Assembly: GCA_018806915.1 (NCBI GenBank)
Contig: JAGKQI010000073.1
Span: 1,302,001 to 1,366,000 of the forward strand
Direction of reading: 5' to 3'
DNA: 64,000 nt
Source: Phytophthora colocasiae
Taxonomy: Eukaryota; Oomycota; Peronosporomycetes; Peronosporales; Peronosporaceae
The notes beneath the pieces were generated by a model. The model made no database searches and was not told the DNA's origin. It saw only the letters and a program-made list of their open reading frames with translations. Every line of letters starts with the position of its first letter. The stretch's first letter is position 1. Of the stretch, positions 44,212 to 55,216 are shown piece by piece. The position numbers and the translations under genes are program-made.

Positions 44212-44345
44212 GTTCATATTTCTTTTGAATAAAATCTCTTACTTTCATGTAATAATTTCAACTTCACTGGTCTTTATGAACCTTACCCAAACTACTGAGA
44301 CCAACTATGCCCACGCGCCCGCGTAGCGGGCGCCCAGAGCGCTAG

Positions 44346-44871
44346 TTCCCAATAGCACGTTTATACCTTCGCCGATATTCGCGACCCAGACATCAACAAT
44401 GTAAACCACTCTCGGCCCGAGAGTCAGCTTGATCTCAGCACTGGCGCCGATGTACGTCGGAACTCCTCCCATCCCAGACACTCTTGTTTGTTTGTGTGAC
44501 TTGAGCCTGAGTCCGAGCTTACGCGCAAAGTCGTAACTCAGGATGTTGATATTCGCTCCGGTGTCCAGGAGAATCTTGGTCCGATGATCATTGACAGCGC
44601 CATGCACCATAACCACATCACGCTTTGCAGGATCAGGGTAGTGATCCTCCCACCAGCCATAACATTCCCCGTCTTTCAGACGAAACTGGATTGTGTCGTT
44701 CGGAGGCGGTTCATTGTCTCTCGGAAAGTCCGGTGAACAGTCTCTCGGAAAGTCCGATGAACTGTCTCTCAGACGCGGAATTTCTGAAGACATGGCTGAT
44801 TCTTGAGCTAAAGCGGTCATGCAATGTTGATTTTTAAGTTGGGTCGTTTTCAGCTCCGGTCCTACGTACAC
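44346..44871 (-). pseudogene. Chromovirus aspartic protease, cut by the Helitrons
   Basis: The frame runs from 44871 to the Helitron border. The active-site block is KILLDTGANINILSYD near 44560, followed by IGASAEIKLTLGPR and GINVLLGT at the border. Retroviral-type proteases act as dimers and cut the Gag-Pol polyprotein; this frame is in a different phase from gag (which stops at 44937), so it was made by frameshifting, reinitiation or a lost fusion. The last residues encoded before the stop at 44305 belong to the Helitron end. Confidence 0.88.
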
Positions 44872-44936
44872 TAGAACACATAACTCTGGGGGTGTGCCTT
44901 GCCCGGCGCGTTTCGGATACCCATCCGACGGGTTTG

Positions 44937-47900
44937 CTAGTTTAACTGTTTCCCAGAGTCAGCCTCGTCACCCAGGAGTTTCTCCAGCAGGTGATCCGGC
45001 AGGTCCTTCAGTGTACCTTGACGGGCTAGTTTCTTGAGGGATTCCAGGGTCTTGATGTCTTCGCATGGTCTCCCAGAGTGCACCTTTCCGCAAACCTCAC
45101 ACGGCGGTACTCGGCACATCCTGCTCGGGTGACCTTGCTCCTGACATCTGTCACAGACAATGTCTCTCCAGCAGTTTTCTTCTGAATGGCCTGAGCGACG
45201 ACACTTCTCGCAGAACTTGTTCCAGTAGTCAGGGTTATCACGACGTGTCTGCTGGAAGTCTTGACTTGATGATCCTCGAGGAGACTGGGGCGGCGGTCGC
45301 CATCCCATGTTATCCATGACTCGGTAGACTTCGTTTGTCAGAGTCTGAGTCCAGTCAGCACCACCAGGCGCCTGAGAAGCAGATTGTACACCAGACGAAG
45401 ATTGTACACCAGACATCTCGCGATCGTGTTCTGACGACGAAGCTCTGGCATCCTTCTCTTGAGTTCTGGTATACGCATCGACATCGTCAGAGGCATTCGG
45501 GTCTGCTTCTCGGGCGACGTAAGTCTTCCCCATACGCTTTGGCTTAAACTGTCCGCGTGGGAGGTTGTCCGCTCGGAAGTCCCGATGTCTGGTGGTCGTA
45601 GTATCCTGATCGGCCGTTCGCCAGACATCTTCGTCCTGTTGCAGAGCATATTCCAAGTCCGAGATACTCCTGAACTTCCGGCCTTGTAACGCGATCTTCA
45701 GACGCTCGTCCTTCAGCTTGGTGATGTACCTCAGAACGTGTTTCTCCAGACGTCTGGAGGATTTTCTGAAGTCCACCTCAGCTTTTCCGGCGGCCGAGTT
45801 CAGGCGATAGAAGAAGTCCAACGGAGTCTCGGAACTCTTCATTTCCATCGTGAAATATCTCTCGGAGTATGATGACCGGGCCTTGCAATAGCGCCTGCGA
45901 AACTCCGACGATAATTCCTTCCAGTCACGGGAAACGCTCTTCGGAAGCTGGTTGAACCAGTCTCTGGCAGACACTGGGAGCTTCAGCTTGAGTTCCGGTA
46001 TGCGGGTCTTGTTCGTCCATGCTCCCTGAGATGCCATGTTCACGAAGCGCTCCCACCAGTGAACCCGTTCTCGTAATGTCGCTCGGGGACCAAATTCTCC
46101 GATGATACTTGAGTTTATAAAGGGCCTCATGGTCAGCAAAGTCGCTCCAGCTTGTCCCTGGGAAGCAGAAGTCAGGTTGACGACCTCCGGAGGATCCACG
46201 TCATCAGAAGAAGAATTACTGGAGTCCGAGCTTGAGTCGCTTGAGCTTCCACCAGGGTCTGGGTCATTCCTGCGTCTTCCAGGCCTTCGAGGGGCATCCC
46301 AGCCATCTTCAGAGCGTTTTTCACTGGGTTTCCGGTGTCCATCGCGCCTGGGAGTCGCTGGGCGCCTTCCTTCAGTCTTGACCTCGGTCAGGGGAGCCGC
46401 TTGAGCCGCCTGGGTCGTCGTAGCGGCCGCGGTGGCCGCGCCATGCCTTCCAGCCTTCGCGCGCTTGGTGTCGGTCGTTCTCCGTAGGGGAAGAGGCGTA
46501 TGGAAGGCCTCCGTCGTTTTAATGGGTGTAACCCTACCCCTGCTGGCGACTCCTTCTGATCCCCTAACCCCCGGTGTGCAATCCTCCGTATCTCGACTGT
46601 TCACCAGAAGTCCGGTTGCCGGTTTAGGGTCGTGTTCACCGGAGATCCGACTTGAAGTTGCTACTTCAGGGTGGGCGACCCCTTGAACTTGGGACAATGT
46701 TGCACGAAGGTTCCTCAATTCTGCGGCCTGGAAACGCTGCATGTTCTGGGAACTTTCTCGCTCCCTGTCGCGCTCCGACTCCACGTCGTGCACCCGCTGT
46801 CGTAAGGTCTCCATTTGCGAAATCCAGTCACGTTTCAGCTCGTCTGCCCAACGTGCACGTTCGGCTTCGGCCTCGGCTTCCCGTTGTTTCCAGCGATCTG
46901 CAAACTCGGTCTCCAGACGCTGTACGTCGGAAAACTGTTCACCAGAAACTTGTTCGTCGGACACCTGTCTCTCAGACGATTTCGAATGGTACTTGAGCTT
47001 GGACTCTGACGCTTGACTCCGACGTTCTTCCAAGTCATCCGCGCGTCTCTGGGCTTCCAGTCTGGCGCTCTCAGACTCAAGTAGTCGGTCGGTGAGTGTC
47101 TGGATCTGCTGGCGCGTATCAAGTTCTCGTTGTTCACGTCGACGTTCACGCTCCATGGATTCCAGGCGCTCTCTGGCCAAAAATTCCTTCTGCTCCTGTT
47201 CCATTCGACGCTGCCATTCCTGTTGCTGCCGCATAGCGTTCAATTCGATCTGCGCTGGGCCTGATCTCTGGGAACTTCGTGTGTGGCTTGACGCAACGGA
47301 ACTCAAGCGTCTGGAAGACACCTTCTGGTGGTCCTCGCTCTTCAGACTCTGATGCCTGCTCTGGTGGCTTCTCCCACGACTCGAGACGGACGATGATGGA
47401 GCTTCTGGCGTCCGGTGAACAGAATTTTGCACAGAACTTCTGGTAGACAACTGTCTCTCGGACTTCACTTCTAGAAACTCCGGCTTCTCTTCCAACATCT
47501 CGAAGTCTTCAGGCTCCGACTTCACCGGCATCAGTGTTCGTGTCACGTGGATCCCCATAGATTCTCCGGCGACCATTCCTCCGGCATCGGCACCTTGGGC
47601 AATCATCGCCAGACCTCCGACAGACAACGGCATATGCGTAGACGCCCCTCGATTCATGGACATCAGCGACGAGTCTGTGGAACTTCCACGAGAGGTCTGG
47701 AGTCCCGACGAGTGGTCATCCGACGTACGCGAAGTCCCGATGACACTTGGCACAGGCGCATCAGTCGTCAGAGAGCTGCCTCGATCTTCAGACATTGGTA
47801 CACCAGACTCAGTGCTATCGGAGTGACTCTCATATATCGGCAGCGAACTCAGCGACGGCGTCGACAGTGCAGATGGTGTCGACGAGACTTGCGGGCGCGG

Positions 47901-49156
47901 CGGACCATGCTGCAGGCGCTTGGACTGCGGCGGTTCTCCACTGCTGGACCCGTCGGAACATGTGTGACTCTGAGTCCGGTCACCCGGAGGCTCATGATCA
48001 GCTGTCGTCCTTGTAGGTCAGCCTTCTCATCGCGTAAAACACCATCAGCTTCGCCTTGACGTGCTTCGTTGCCTGCTTTTGTGTCTTCTGGGAGTCGATT
48101 AACTTGTGACCTGGCAGTCACAGTGGCCCACTCAACCAGTTCTTCAGAAAGTCGGCTTTGAAGCTCCGTCGCCACACTGCGCACTTGAGGTTCGAAGCTA
48201 GCAGAAGCTTGGGTCTGAGACCACCTCGGTAGCAGGTTCTGGAACTCAAATCCTGCTTCATACAGCATCGTCTGAAGGACAGCGACGCACTCGGGTGCCG
48301 TCAGAGTATTCATCGAGATCTCGACATACGACAAGTCTTGGATTCGGCCAAAACTATGGCGCCTCAAGCAGAACTCCGATATCCACATGTCTTCGGGGAA
48401 TACTGAAGAACACCGCCACTTGATGTAGTCGCCCGTCGCGGCCGCAGCCTTCTGAAAGACATTTACGTCAGGCTTCGCTGTTCGCCAGGCGTATTCGACG
48501 TTCGGCGGAACAATTCTTCCAGCGTCCATGTCCCTCCAGCGGCGGAACTCACGGCGTACGTACTTCAGGGCACGTTCTCCATCCAGCGAATCGGCCCTCC
48601 CAGACTCATCAGACGGTGTCTTCAGAGAATCTTCGGACTTCATCGGCATGCCATCAGACATCGGAGTGTCTTCGGACTTCGGGGTCTTCGAGACACGTTC
48701 ATCAACCAGTCCGGGTTCCGTCTTCACTTCCCCCACGGACTTCCCAGAAGCCGTCGACTCAGAACACAAGTCAATGACCTCCGGGGACTCAACCACGTCG
48801 GCGCCTCCCTCAGACGCCTCATCACCACCCTCACGGGCAGTGGCCACCTCGTCATCAGAAGCTTCAGCTTCGGACGGACCTTCCTCAGAACCTTGTTCGC
48901 CAGACACATCGGGTGTCTCTTGGGCTTCAGGTTCCGCAGCAGGCTGGTCTTCGACCGCCAGTTCCGGGACGTTCACCTCCTCGACTGCTTCCTTTTCACG
49001 TGCAGCCTTCCTCTTCTCGCGTGCCGCCTTCTGAACAGCATCCAAGTCGGGTTGCTCGTCAGGCGGAAGACCTTGAAGACGCTTCGACTGACGTGTCGCC
49101 ATACTGCGACCACCGCGTCCCCGACGTCCTCCTCTCGTAGTTCCATGTGAAGCCAT
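44937..49156 (-). pseudogene. Chromovirus gag, about 1400 codons, one frameshift
   Basis: ATG at 49156 (MASHGTTRGGRRGRGG). The frame changes near 48010 and then runs to 44937. Seen: acidic, Pro/Ser-rich first half; an RS/Glu-rich coiled-coil-like stretch about 47330-46700 (QQQEWQRRMEQEQKEF); a capsid-type region about 46090-45650 (RERVHWWERFVNMAS, SRDWKELSSEFRRRYC); and double zinc knuckles near 45210-45090 (CEKCRRSGHSEENC, CDRCQEQGHPSRMC, then CEVCGKVHSGRPC). Pentapeptide repeats of the type SDEQV/SGEQF occur at about 46975-46930. The gag is two to three times the usual length. The first third has no recognised domain. Confidence 0.87.
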
Positions 49157-49228
49157 CTTGAATATAGACGCTTGACAGGAAACCCTCTTCTCAAACTCTC
49201 TTAGATCCGGTGATATCACGATACCAAG

Positions 49229-49246
49229 ATCCGGGCACGCGCACCA
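49229..49246 (-). other. Chromovirus primer-binding site
   Basis: On the minus strand TGGTGCGCGTGCCCGGAT starts two bases inside the 5' LTR border. It begins TGG, complementary to the CCA end of a tRNA. The tRNA was not identified. Confidence 0.7.
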
Positions 49247-49248
49247 GT

Positions 49249-51133
49249 TGTCGCGAAGTCGGTGCAACTTTTACCGCGGTGCAGGGGCGTTCAGTGAACC
49301 TGGAAGTGTGACTACCGGTAGTAATACCAGAGTCGCACAGCAAGGTGGGCGTGTGTTACCTTGTGCTGTCCTCGTAGGTTCGTTGTCTTGGTAATGAGAC
49401 CCTCGCCGGGGTCGTGAGAGTGTTGATGAGAGTGAGGGTTCCTTGCGTAGGCCGTCGGATGTCCTTCTGGTCCTCACAGGAGCGCTTGAGAGTCGAACGT
49501 TTTCCGGTGAACACTTGTGTACACCAGAGATTTCTGAAGGCAAAAGAGAAATTAATACAATGGGAAGTCCAGTAATTAGACTTCCGAGATAACCGCAATA
49601 TAGAGTTCCGATATACAAATATGTAGCTGCTCTTATTCTTTCCTGGCCCTTGAGCAGTGGGCTAGTTCTCCAGGTCAACTAGGGAAATGTGCACCAGACA
49701 CCTGGTCTGTCTGGTACTCCCGTAACTTTCGCGCACCACCCTCTAATATATAGAGGGAAAATAAACCAATACACTATCAGTTATATAACAGTCTACCGAG
49801 CGTCTTGAGAGCGACTGTCTAGCTCCCAAAACCTGTCCAAACGTACAATATGAAATGGGCTACCGCTAGAGACAAAACAAACGACCCAACTAGTAAATGG
49901 AATAGGTGGGTCCTCTCAGGTCTCTACGTTACGCTGATCTCCACCTAAAGGGGCTTGATAGGTGAGAGATCACACGACTCAAAGCTTTGTCGTGGCCTAA
50001 TACTTACGGGGAAGCAGCAGGCAGACGACCTCGTTATAACAAAGCAAATCGAACTCGTTACAACAGGGAAAATTGAACTCTGGTTACATATCTCGTATCT
50101 CTCTGTCTTCTATCTTCCATATTCTCATATACACTTGGTCTCAGTATAACTCAGGAACTTTCACTTGGGCTCACTATGGTAGTCGATGCTGCAGATCTTA
50201 TTGAGTCGACACTTAATGATGTCATTACAGGGATGAGCAGGTTGCGTTTCACTTGATTGCGTGAGGTCGTGTTGGGTACACTTGGTTTCAGTATGGGGTG
50301 GACTTCAGAGTGGTATCCTGTTCATCAGGGTCTGAGATCATGTGCGTCGGAGACATGTTCATCGGAACCATGTACTCCGGAATCATGTACATCAGAGTCG
50401 TAATACCAGAGTCGTGACACTTGGGTCTGTTCATCGGAGTCTTGTACGTCGGAATCTGTTCATCGGAAACTGGTAATGTCTGGAATATTGCTTGTATAAG
50501 CCGGACACATCAGACTTGTTTACCAGAATCATGTTCGTCAGACTCATGTACGTCGGACTCACGTACGTCGGACTTCATGTACGTCGGACTCATGTACGTC
50601 AGACTTCATGGTGTGATATCAGAGTTTCCATGCGTGATACCAGAAATCCATGAATGTTTTCAGGGTGCGGAGCACGTATGCTACAACGCACGAAGTCCAA
50701 TTGGGATATGCGCGGGGTGCGCTACGTCCGGTGCGCGATACTTGGTATCTTGTGGGTATAACTGTATTCCTTGAACCATCATCGTCACACAGGACGGCAA
50801 CGGGATGAGGTCTCTCAGAGATACATTCTTCTGAGAGACTTTCTGCCAACCTTTAGGCACTCATCGTCGGGGAAAGTCCGGTGATCAGACTGAGTGTTGT
50901 TGTCTCTCGGAGTTTGTGCACTTTTCCGAGGAACACTTCTGATCTCTTGGGCCCCTTTGCAGTACAGGTGAAGGTTAATATATATAGCAGTGTTCTTCCA
51001 CAGATCCATTATTGTCGCACGGGGACATAACCTCGTCCCACATCTCCCTTTCGCCCATAATCCAGTGTATATCCAATCACATCACAGCGTAACGTCCATA
51101 TCCACTCGAAAAATCGTAATTAGCAACGTGTCA
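49249..51133 (-). repeat. Chromovirus 5' LTR
   Basis: 1885 bases, over 99 percent identical to 32305-34198 by eye. It ends TGTCA on the plus strand next to the GAAT duplication. Confidence 0.95.
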
Positions 51134-53382
51134 GAATCTGTCTCGCAATACAAGGGAAGCTGTGAAAAAACTAACAGTTGAGCATCCATTTGTTGATGGT
51201 ATTGACAATGACAAAACATTTCTCTTTGGTCCGAATTTTGACGACGATAGTTTCCTCACATCGGAAAAGGAAGTGCTGAAGATCCGTTTGTTCTAGGTAC
51301 ATCGACGCTTAGTCGGGTTACTAAGGTTCACAAGCTACGAGGTTTGAAGCATTTTTTCGGCTATTCCGCACGGACTCTACGTTCAAGTTAGGCGACTTAG
51401 GCTACCCGGTTCTAACGTGCGGGTTTTCGGCCCGATCGAGGAAGTATCATCTATTGGCGATTATCCTTGTCAGCGCACGAACGCATCGAGTATGAAATGA
51501 CGTTTGGAAGTATTGCGAAACTTTACCGGAGAGTTTTCGGCACGGCTTTGAGCGTTGGTGCCATTTTGGGCGATGCCGAAGATGCACAACTGAAAGCCCT
51601 GCGAAGCATGGACGCATTTAGTGAGTGTAAGTACCTAATGTACTTTTTTCACGTCCTGTACAACGTTCACAAGAAGACGAGGCTCCTTTAGGCTACACAG
51701 GGTGTCGAGATTTTCACAGGAATTATGGACATGCATTTTACGGCGAATTATATGGAGTATTGTGCGGTTAAAGATCGCGTTATAGGCTCCTGGAGAGCTG
51801 TTCCGTGTCTTATATCGTTCTCTAACTATTTCGAGGAACAGCGTGAAGCGGCACGTTCAACGGAAGACAAAAATAGACTTGCGGTCTAATAAGGAGCATG
51901 ATCACACCTATTGAAGATGTAGGTTGTGATGTGCCTAATACTTCGACATGTATTGCAGCTTCAAATGACAGGACAGCAAAGTGAATGAAAAAAATCGAAG
52001 GCTGTCGTGGTTGTTCGAGCCGATACCGAGTTCGCGTGATGCATGAGCTTGATGTTCCTCTCGATACGGCTGCGTTAGATGCCTTACGACGTGAAGCTAA
52101 TGTCGTTGTGAACGGAGATAGCGACGGCCTAACACCAAGTCCGTTGATTCTTGAAAAGACGGAGAAAAAGCAAGCATATCGGTTGTACAAGGATAGCGTC
52201 AAATGGTCAACCCGCCGTGCCCACCGGGAAAATATGCCTGCTGATGGCTGGATGGTAAATCTGGAAGACGGCTCATGCGCTTGTTTGATGCACCGCAAAT
52301 TTGGTGTTTCTTCTCATATTCTTGTGGCAAGGTCGATCCTTGGCGTTAGTGACGGCGTTGGGGATAAACTCATATGCAGGCGGGCAAGGAAGAAGCAACG
52401 TATCCAGTCTGGTATCCCAGTAAACCGTGTGTTCGATTTGGCCTTAAATAACCCGTGTGTGAACCCGAGGGCAGGTCCCAGCGCCATGAATATGGAATTG
52501 TTGAGTGGGCATTGGAGTAATGGGTCTTTCCACGTTGAACAATCGGCACTACCTAGAGTTAGCGTTGGTGACTATGATACCACACAACCTGCCCGCATTT
52601 CGCATGGCATTCGCAGCTTTACCTTCCACAGAAGCAAACTGTACGGAGACTATGCCGGGGGTGGATTCCTGGAATCGAACTCAGACCCGTGTTGTGGAGC
52701 CTTTTATTCCGTACGAGGCGATACCCAACACTCATCCGTCTTTCGACGGGTTGTCGCGGTCTAGTTCACACCTGATGGATGAAGCTCGAACTTTGGCAGG
52801 GCGCGATAACAGCTTTAATATCCGTCAGAACTACCAAAACCCAGGTATCACCTGCTCAGTTGGACATCTAGGTGAGGCACTACCTTTTACCCCGCAAGTG
52901 GTATTTCCACAACGATCAATAAGCCGGATAGGTCGGCTTCGCGTATGCCAAGAGCATTGCTTCGAGAGGAACTACTTGATTGATCTAGTTCTAAAACATA
53001 ATCTCACTTCCGACAGAATGAAAAAGCGAGTGTGCGTTCAGCGGACAAATAAAGAAAGGATTGAGCTACTCAAGAGATATAAGAGTCATTCTGACTAGAC
53101 AATGGAAGATGGCGGTCGGGAGTTAGGCGTTACAATCCTGACTATCCTTCTCAACCGCAAGTTCCGGAGACACCGCTCCTGTTGAACAAGCGATAATCAT
53201 CTCTAAGGAACCTGATGTTTCGCTGGGTGAAGTTGGAATTAGCGGTGACCGCGACGCTGATGTGGGTAGTGCCTCGGAAGAAAGCTCGGTTGATGCAGCG
53301 TCTTCTCCAGCCAAGCCGCCACCGCCACCCAGGAAACCTTCTTTACGCAAGAGAATGCAACCTGACTCCCTGCTACTGAAAT
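51134..53382 (+). pseudogene. Mutator-like transposase, DDE and SWIM regions (right of chromovirus)
   Basis: Continues the gene split at 32304: TVEHPFVDGIDNDKTFLFG and FDDDSFLTSEKE, then after several frame changes IEYEMTFGSIAKLYRR, LGDAEDAQLKALRSM (second acidic residue region) and MYFFHVLYNVHKKTRLL, the Mutator-like DDE pattern. The SWIM-type finger is GWMVNLEDGSCACLMHRKFG...SSHILVA near 52240-52320 (CxC...H; the second Cys of the CSH block reads Ser). A Pro-rich tail (SSPAKPPPPPRKPSLRKR) reaches the solo LTR at 53383. Multiple stops and shifts rule out function. Confidence 0.72.
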
Positions 53383-53861
53383 TGTAACGGGGTTACACGT
53401 ACAAGTGGTTGCACCACTTGTAACTCTAACAGTTAGGATAACTGTTAGAGGTTGGAAACGGGCCTCAGACCTTGGTGTGCTGTACACACCAATGGCTATA
53501 TGGACGAACCACATTATTGGGTGGTTCGCGAGCATTAAAAAATATGCACAAATTTTGTGCATATTTTTTTTTAGAAAGTAACGGATTTCTACCAATCACT
53601 GAGCAGCGTTTCTGCCAATCACACGTTGGCAGACCCTTTAGAAATAGATAACAAACAGTTTTAGGAGGTCCATAATTGGCTTGGTGCCAAATTCAATACC
53701 AGTTCTCATTTTACGGTATTTTGCAGTTTTAATTGTTTATATTTGATTTAAGTATACTTATTTAAATAAGTATACTTAAATTAAGTCTATTCTAAGCACA
53801 CTTCCTCATACACGTAAGCGCACGTGTACGCCACCTAATAGGTCTAAGTAGACCCATTACA
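53383..53861. repeat. Solo LTR of a Ty3/gypsy family (479 bases)
   Basis: Begins TGTAACGGGGTTACACG and ends GACCCATTACA, with five-base duplication GAAAT at 53378-53382 and 53862-53866. The end matches the LTR fragment at 28255-28310, which is followed by gag, so this is an LTR. It contains four strong hairpins: 53401-53421, 53424-53450, 53537-53569 and a perfect 36-base palindrome 53746-53781. Confidence 0.9.
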
Positions 53862-54090
53862 GAAATGGTCCAGAGAAGGTGATGAGCTGGAAGTTTTCAA
53901 ATCCATGAAGTCCTACCTTTTTAACGAACGCTACGTTCGTACAAATGTTGCGGAGAGTTGTGAATGGCGCTATGGAGTGTTTGATACGAAGCCGTAGCAG
54001 AGGAATGAAGTAGACTGCGGGATTTATCTTCTTTATTACATGGACGTCGTGTCAAGAAACCTAGCAGAGAAGCAGCTGGTACAAGAATAA
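53862..54090 (+). pseudogene. Ulp1-like cysteine protease end of the Mutator-like gene
   Basis: EVFKSMKSYLFNERYV, then after a TAG QRNEVDCGIYLLYYMDVV. QxNxxDCGIYLLYY is the catalytic-Cys block of Ulp1 (C48) SUMO-type proteases. The His and Asp part expected about 60-80 residues upstream is not clear. Known: some Mutator-like elements carry an Ulp1-like domain after the transposase. The solo LTR sits between this piece and the SWIM part. The TAG (53997-53999) fits a CAG to TAG change. Confidence 0.75.
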
Positions 54091-55000
54091 AGCGTCAAAG
54101 ATAATCTCGCGGTTTGGACAGTTGGTGGGTTCAATATGACACAGTCGAAGAACGCCGTGCTATCATGCTTAAACGTCTCCAAGATGACATCAAGAATGTA
54201 GATTGATAGATACTACCACCGTATAAGCTTAAATTCATTCAAATTTAAAAACATTACTTTCTTGTAGTAGATAACCGTATCACGAGCTGTCAAAATGCAA
54301 AGAACCAATATTGTCATCCAACTCAACGCACCAAAGTTTATTATACCCGTAATGGCACCGAACACTGTGTCCCTGACCATCTCAGCATCTCATGGAGGAG
54401 TCGTTCCATGCTACAGGATGCTTCATACACTGGTGAGGTGTTTTTGAGCTCTACGACATGCAACACCAACTCAATACGTCAGAATTAGAGCTTTAGGGAC
54501 AAACATTTAAAGTCTGACGTACCAGATAGAATGTAGTGGCTTTCCTTGAGCTCGCTAGATGTGGTCACCTGCCTGTTACACGATGAAATCGGACAGAGTT
54601 TCGATGAGTTAGTAAGCAAAACAGAGGTGAAGATGCGTGACCCTCGACAGATACGTACTTGTAAGCTCTGTGTCGAGCTACAGGACATGAAGATGTCGAG
54701 ATGCCGAGAAATCTTCGGCGTTTCGCTTCACCCACCCGACCGTCCTTCCTAATGCTTCGTGAGCCTGTGAGTGGAGTTTGTGCATGTTATCAAAAATCAC
54801 AAGTTTTGTCTTTTGCCGACGCCCCATTAACCCGTTTCAAAATCAACTTATCGGAGTTTGATATCCGACGGTATATGGGCAAGTACCACTGCATCAAATA
54901 CGAGCTACCACCGACTGAAATCCATGGTGTGCTTACTCAGATATCCACCATTTCAAATAATCCCCTTCCCCCAGACAGTCGGCTCTGAGTCGAGGCAGCC
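54091..55000. other. Spacer with unassigned open fragments
   Basis: Fragments such as 54546-54752 (VVTCLLHDEIGQSFDELV) and 54701-54988 (FKINLSEFDIRRYMGKYH) look protein-like but overlap, lie in different frames and match no family I recognise. They may be decayed transposon genes. Confidence 0.35.
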
Positions 55001-55216
55001 ATGGCAAAGACTGGCGGCAAAACAAAGATCAAAGCCGGCGACAAGAAGACCCACCTACGCAAAGAAGATCTGTATGCCATCGTCGTGTGGCTCCAACACT
55101 AGGCAAACTTCGAGAAGTGCTTTGGAGTAGCCGGAAAGCCCGTCATCAGCAAGCAATCAACGAAGCTCGAGGGCTTTAGAGACATGGCTTCGGCTTCGGC
55201 CTCGAGTAGTAAGTGG

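Larger units (their letters stand above)
39736..44345 (+). mobile_element. Composite of two head-to-tail Helitrons inside chromovirus pol
   Basis: Two units, each starting TC(A/G)TAACGTGTCTGTC after an A and ending in a hairpin plus CTAG before a T, are separated by 17 bases. The left side is chromovirus sequence ending TAAAA and the right side resumes TTCCCAATAGC. The flanking chromovirus frames join with a one-base loss in the A run. Confidence 0.9.
41403..44345 (+). mobile_element. Helitron unit 2 (2943 bases)
   Basis: 5' end TCATAACGTGTCTGTCCG; 3' hairpin at 44315-44333 identical to unit 1, then CCAGAGCGCTAG. From 43499 to the end it is almost identical to 40515-41385 of unit 1. It carries the start of a Helitron protein and a helicase C-terminus but no Rep core. 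41655-42600 is GC-rich non-coding sequence of unknown origin. Confidence 0.9.
32305..51133 (-). mobile_element. Ty3/gypsy chromovirus, 18.8 kb, nested in a Mutator-like gene and carrying two Helitrons
   Basis: Direct LTRs 32305-34198 and 49249-51133 (1894 and 1885 bases) bound the element. The duplication GAAT lies at 32301-32304 and 51134-51137. On the minus strand the order is LTR, primer site, long gag, protease, reverse transcriptase, RNase H, second RNase H, integrase, chromodomain, polypurine tract, LTR. Removing the Helitron block 39736-44345 leaves about 14.2 kb, large for the group because of long LTRs and a gag of about 1400 codons. Confidence 0.96.
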
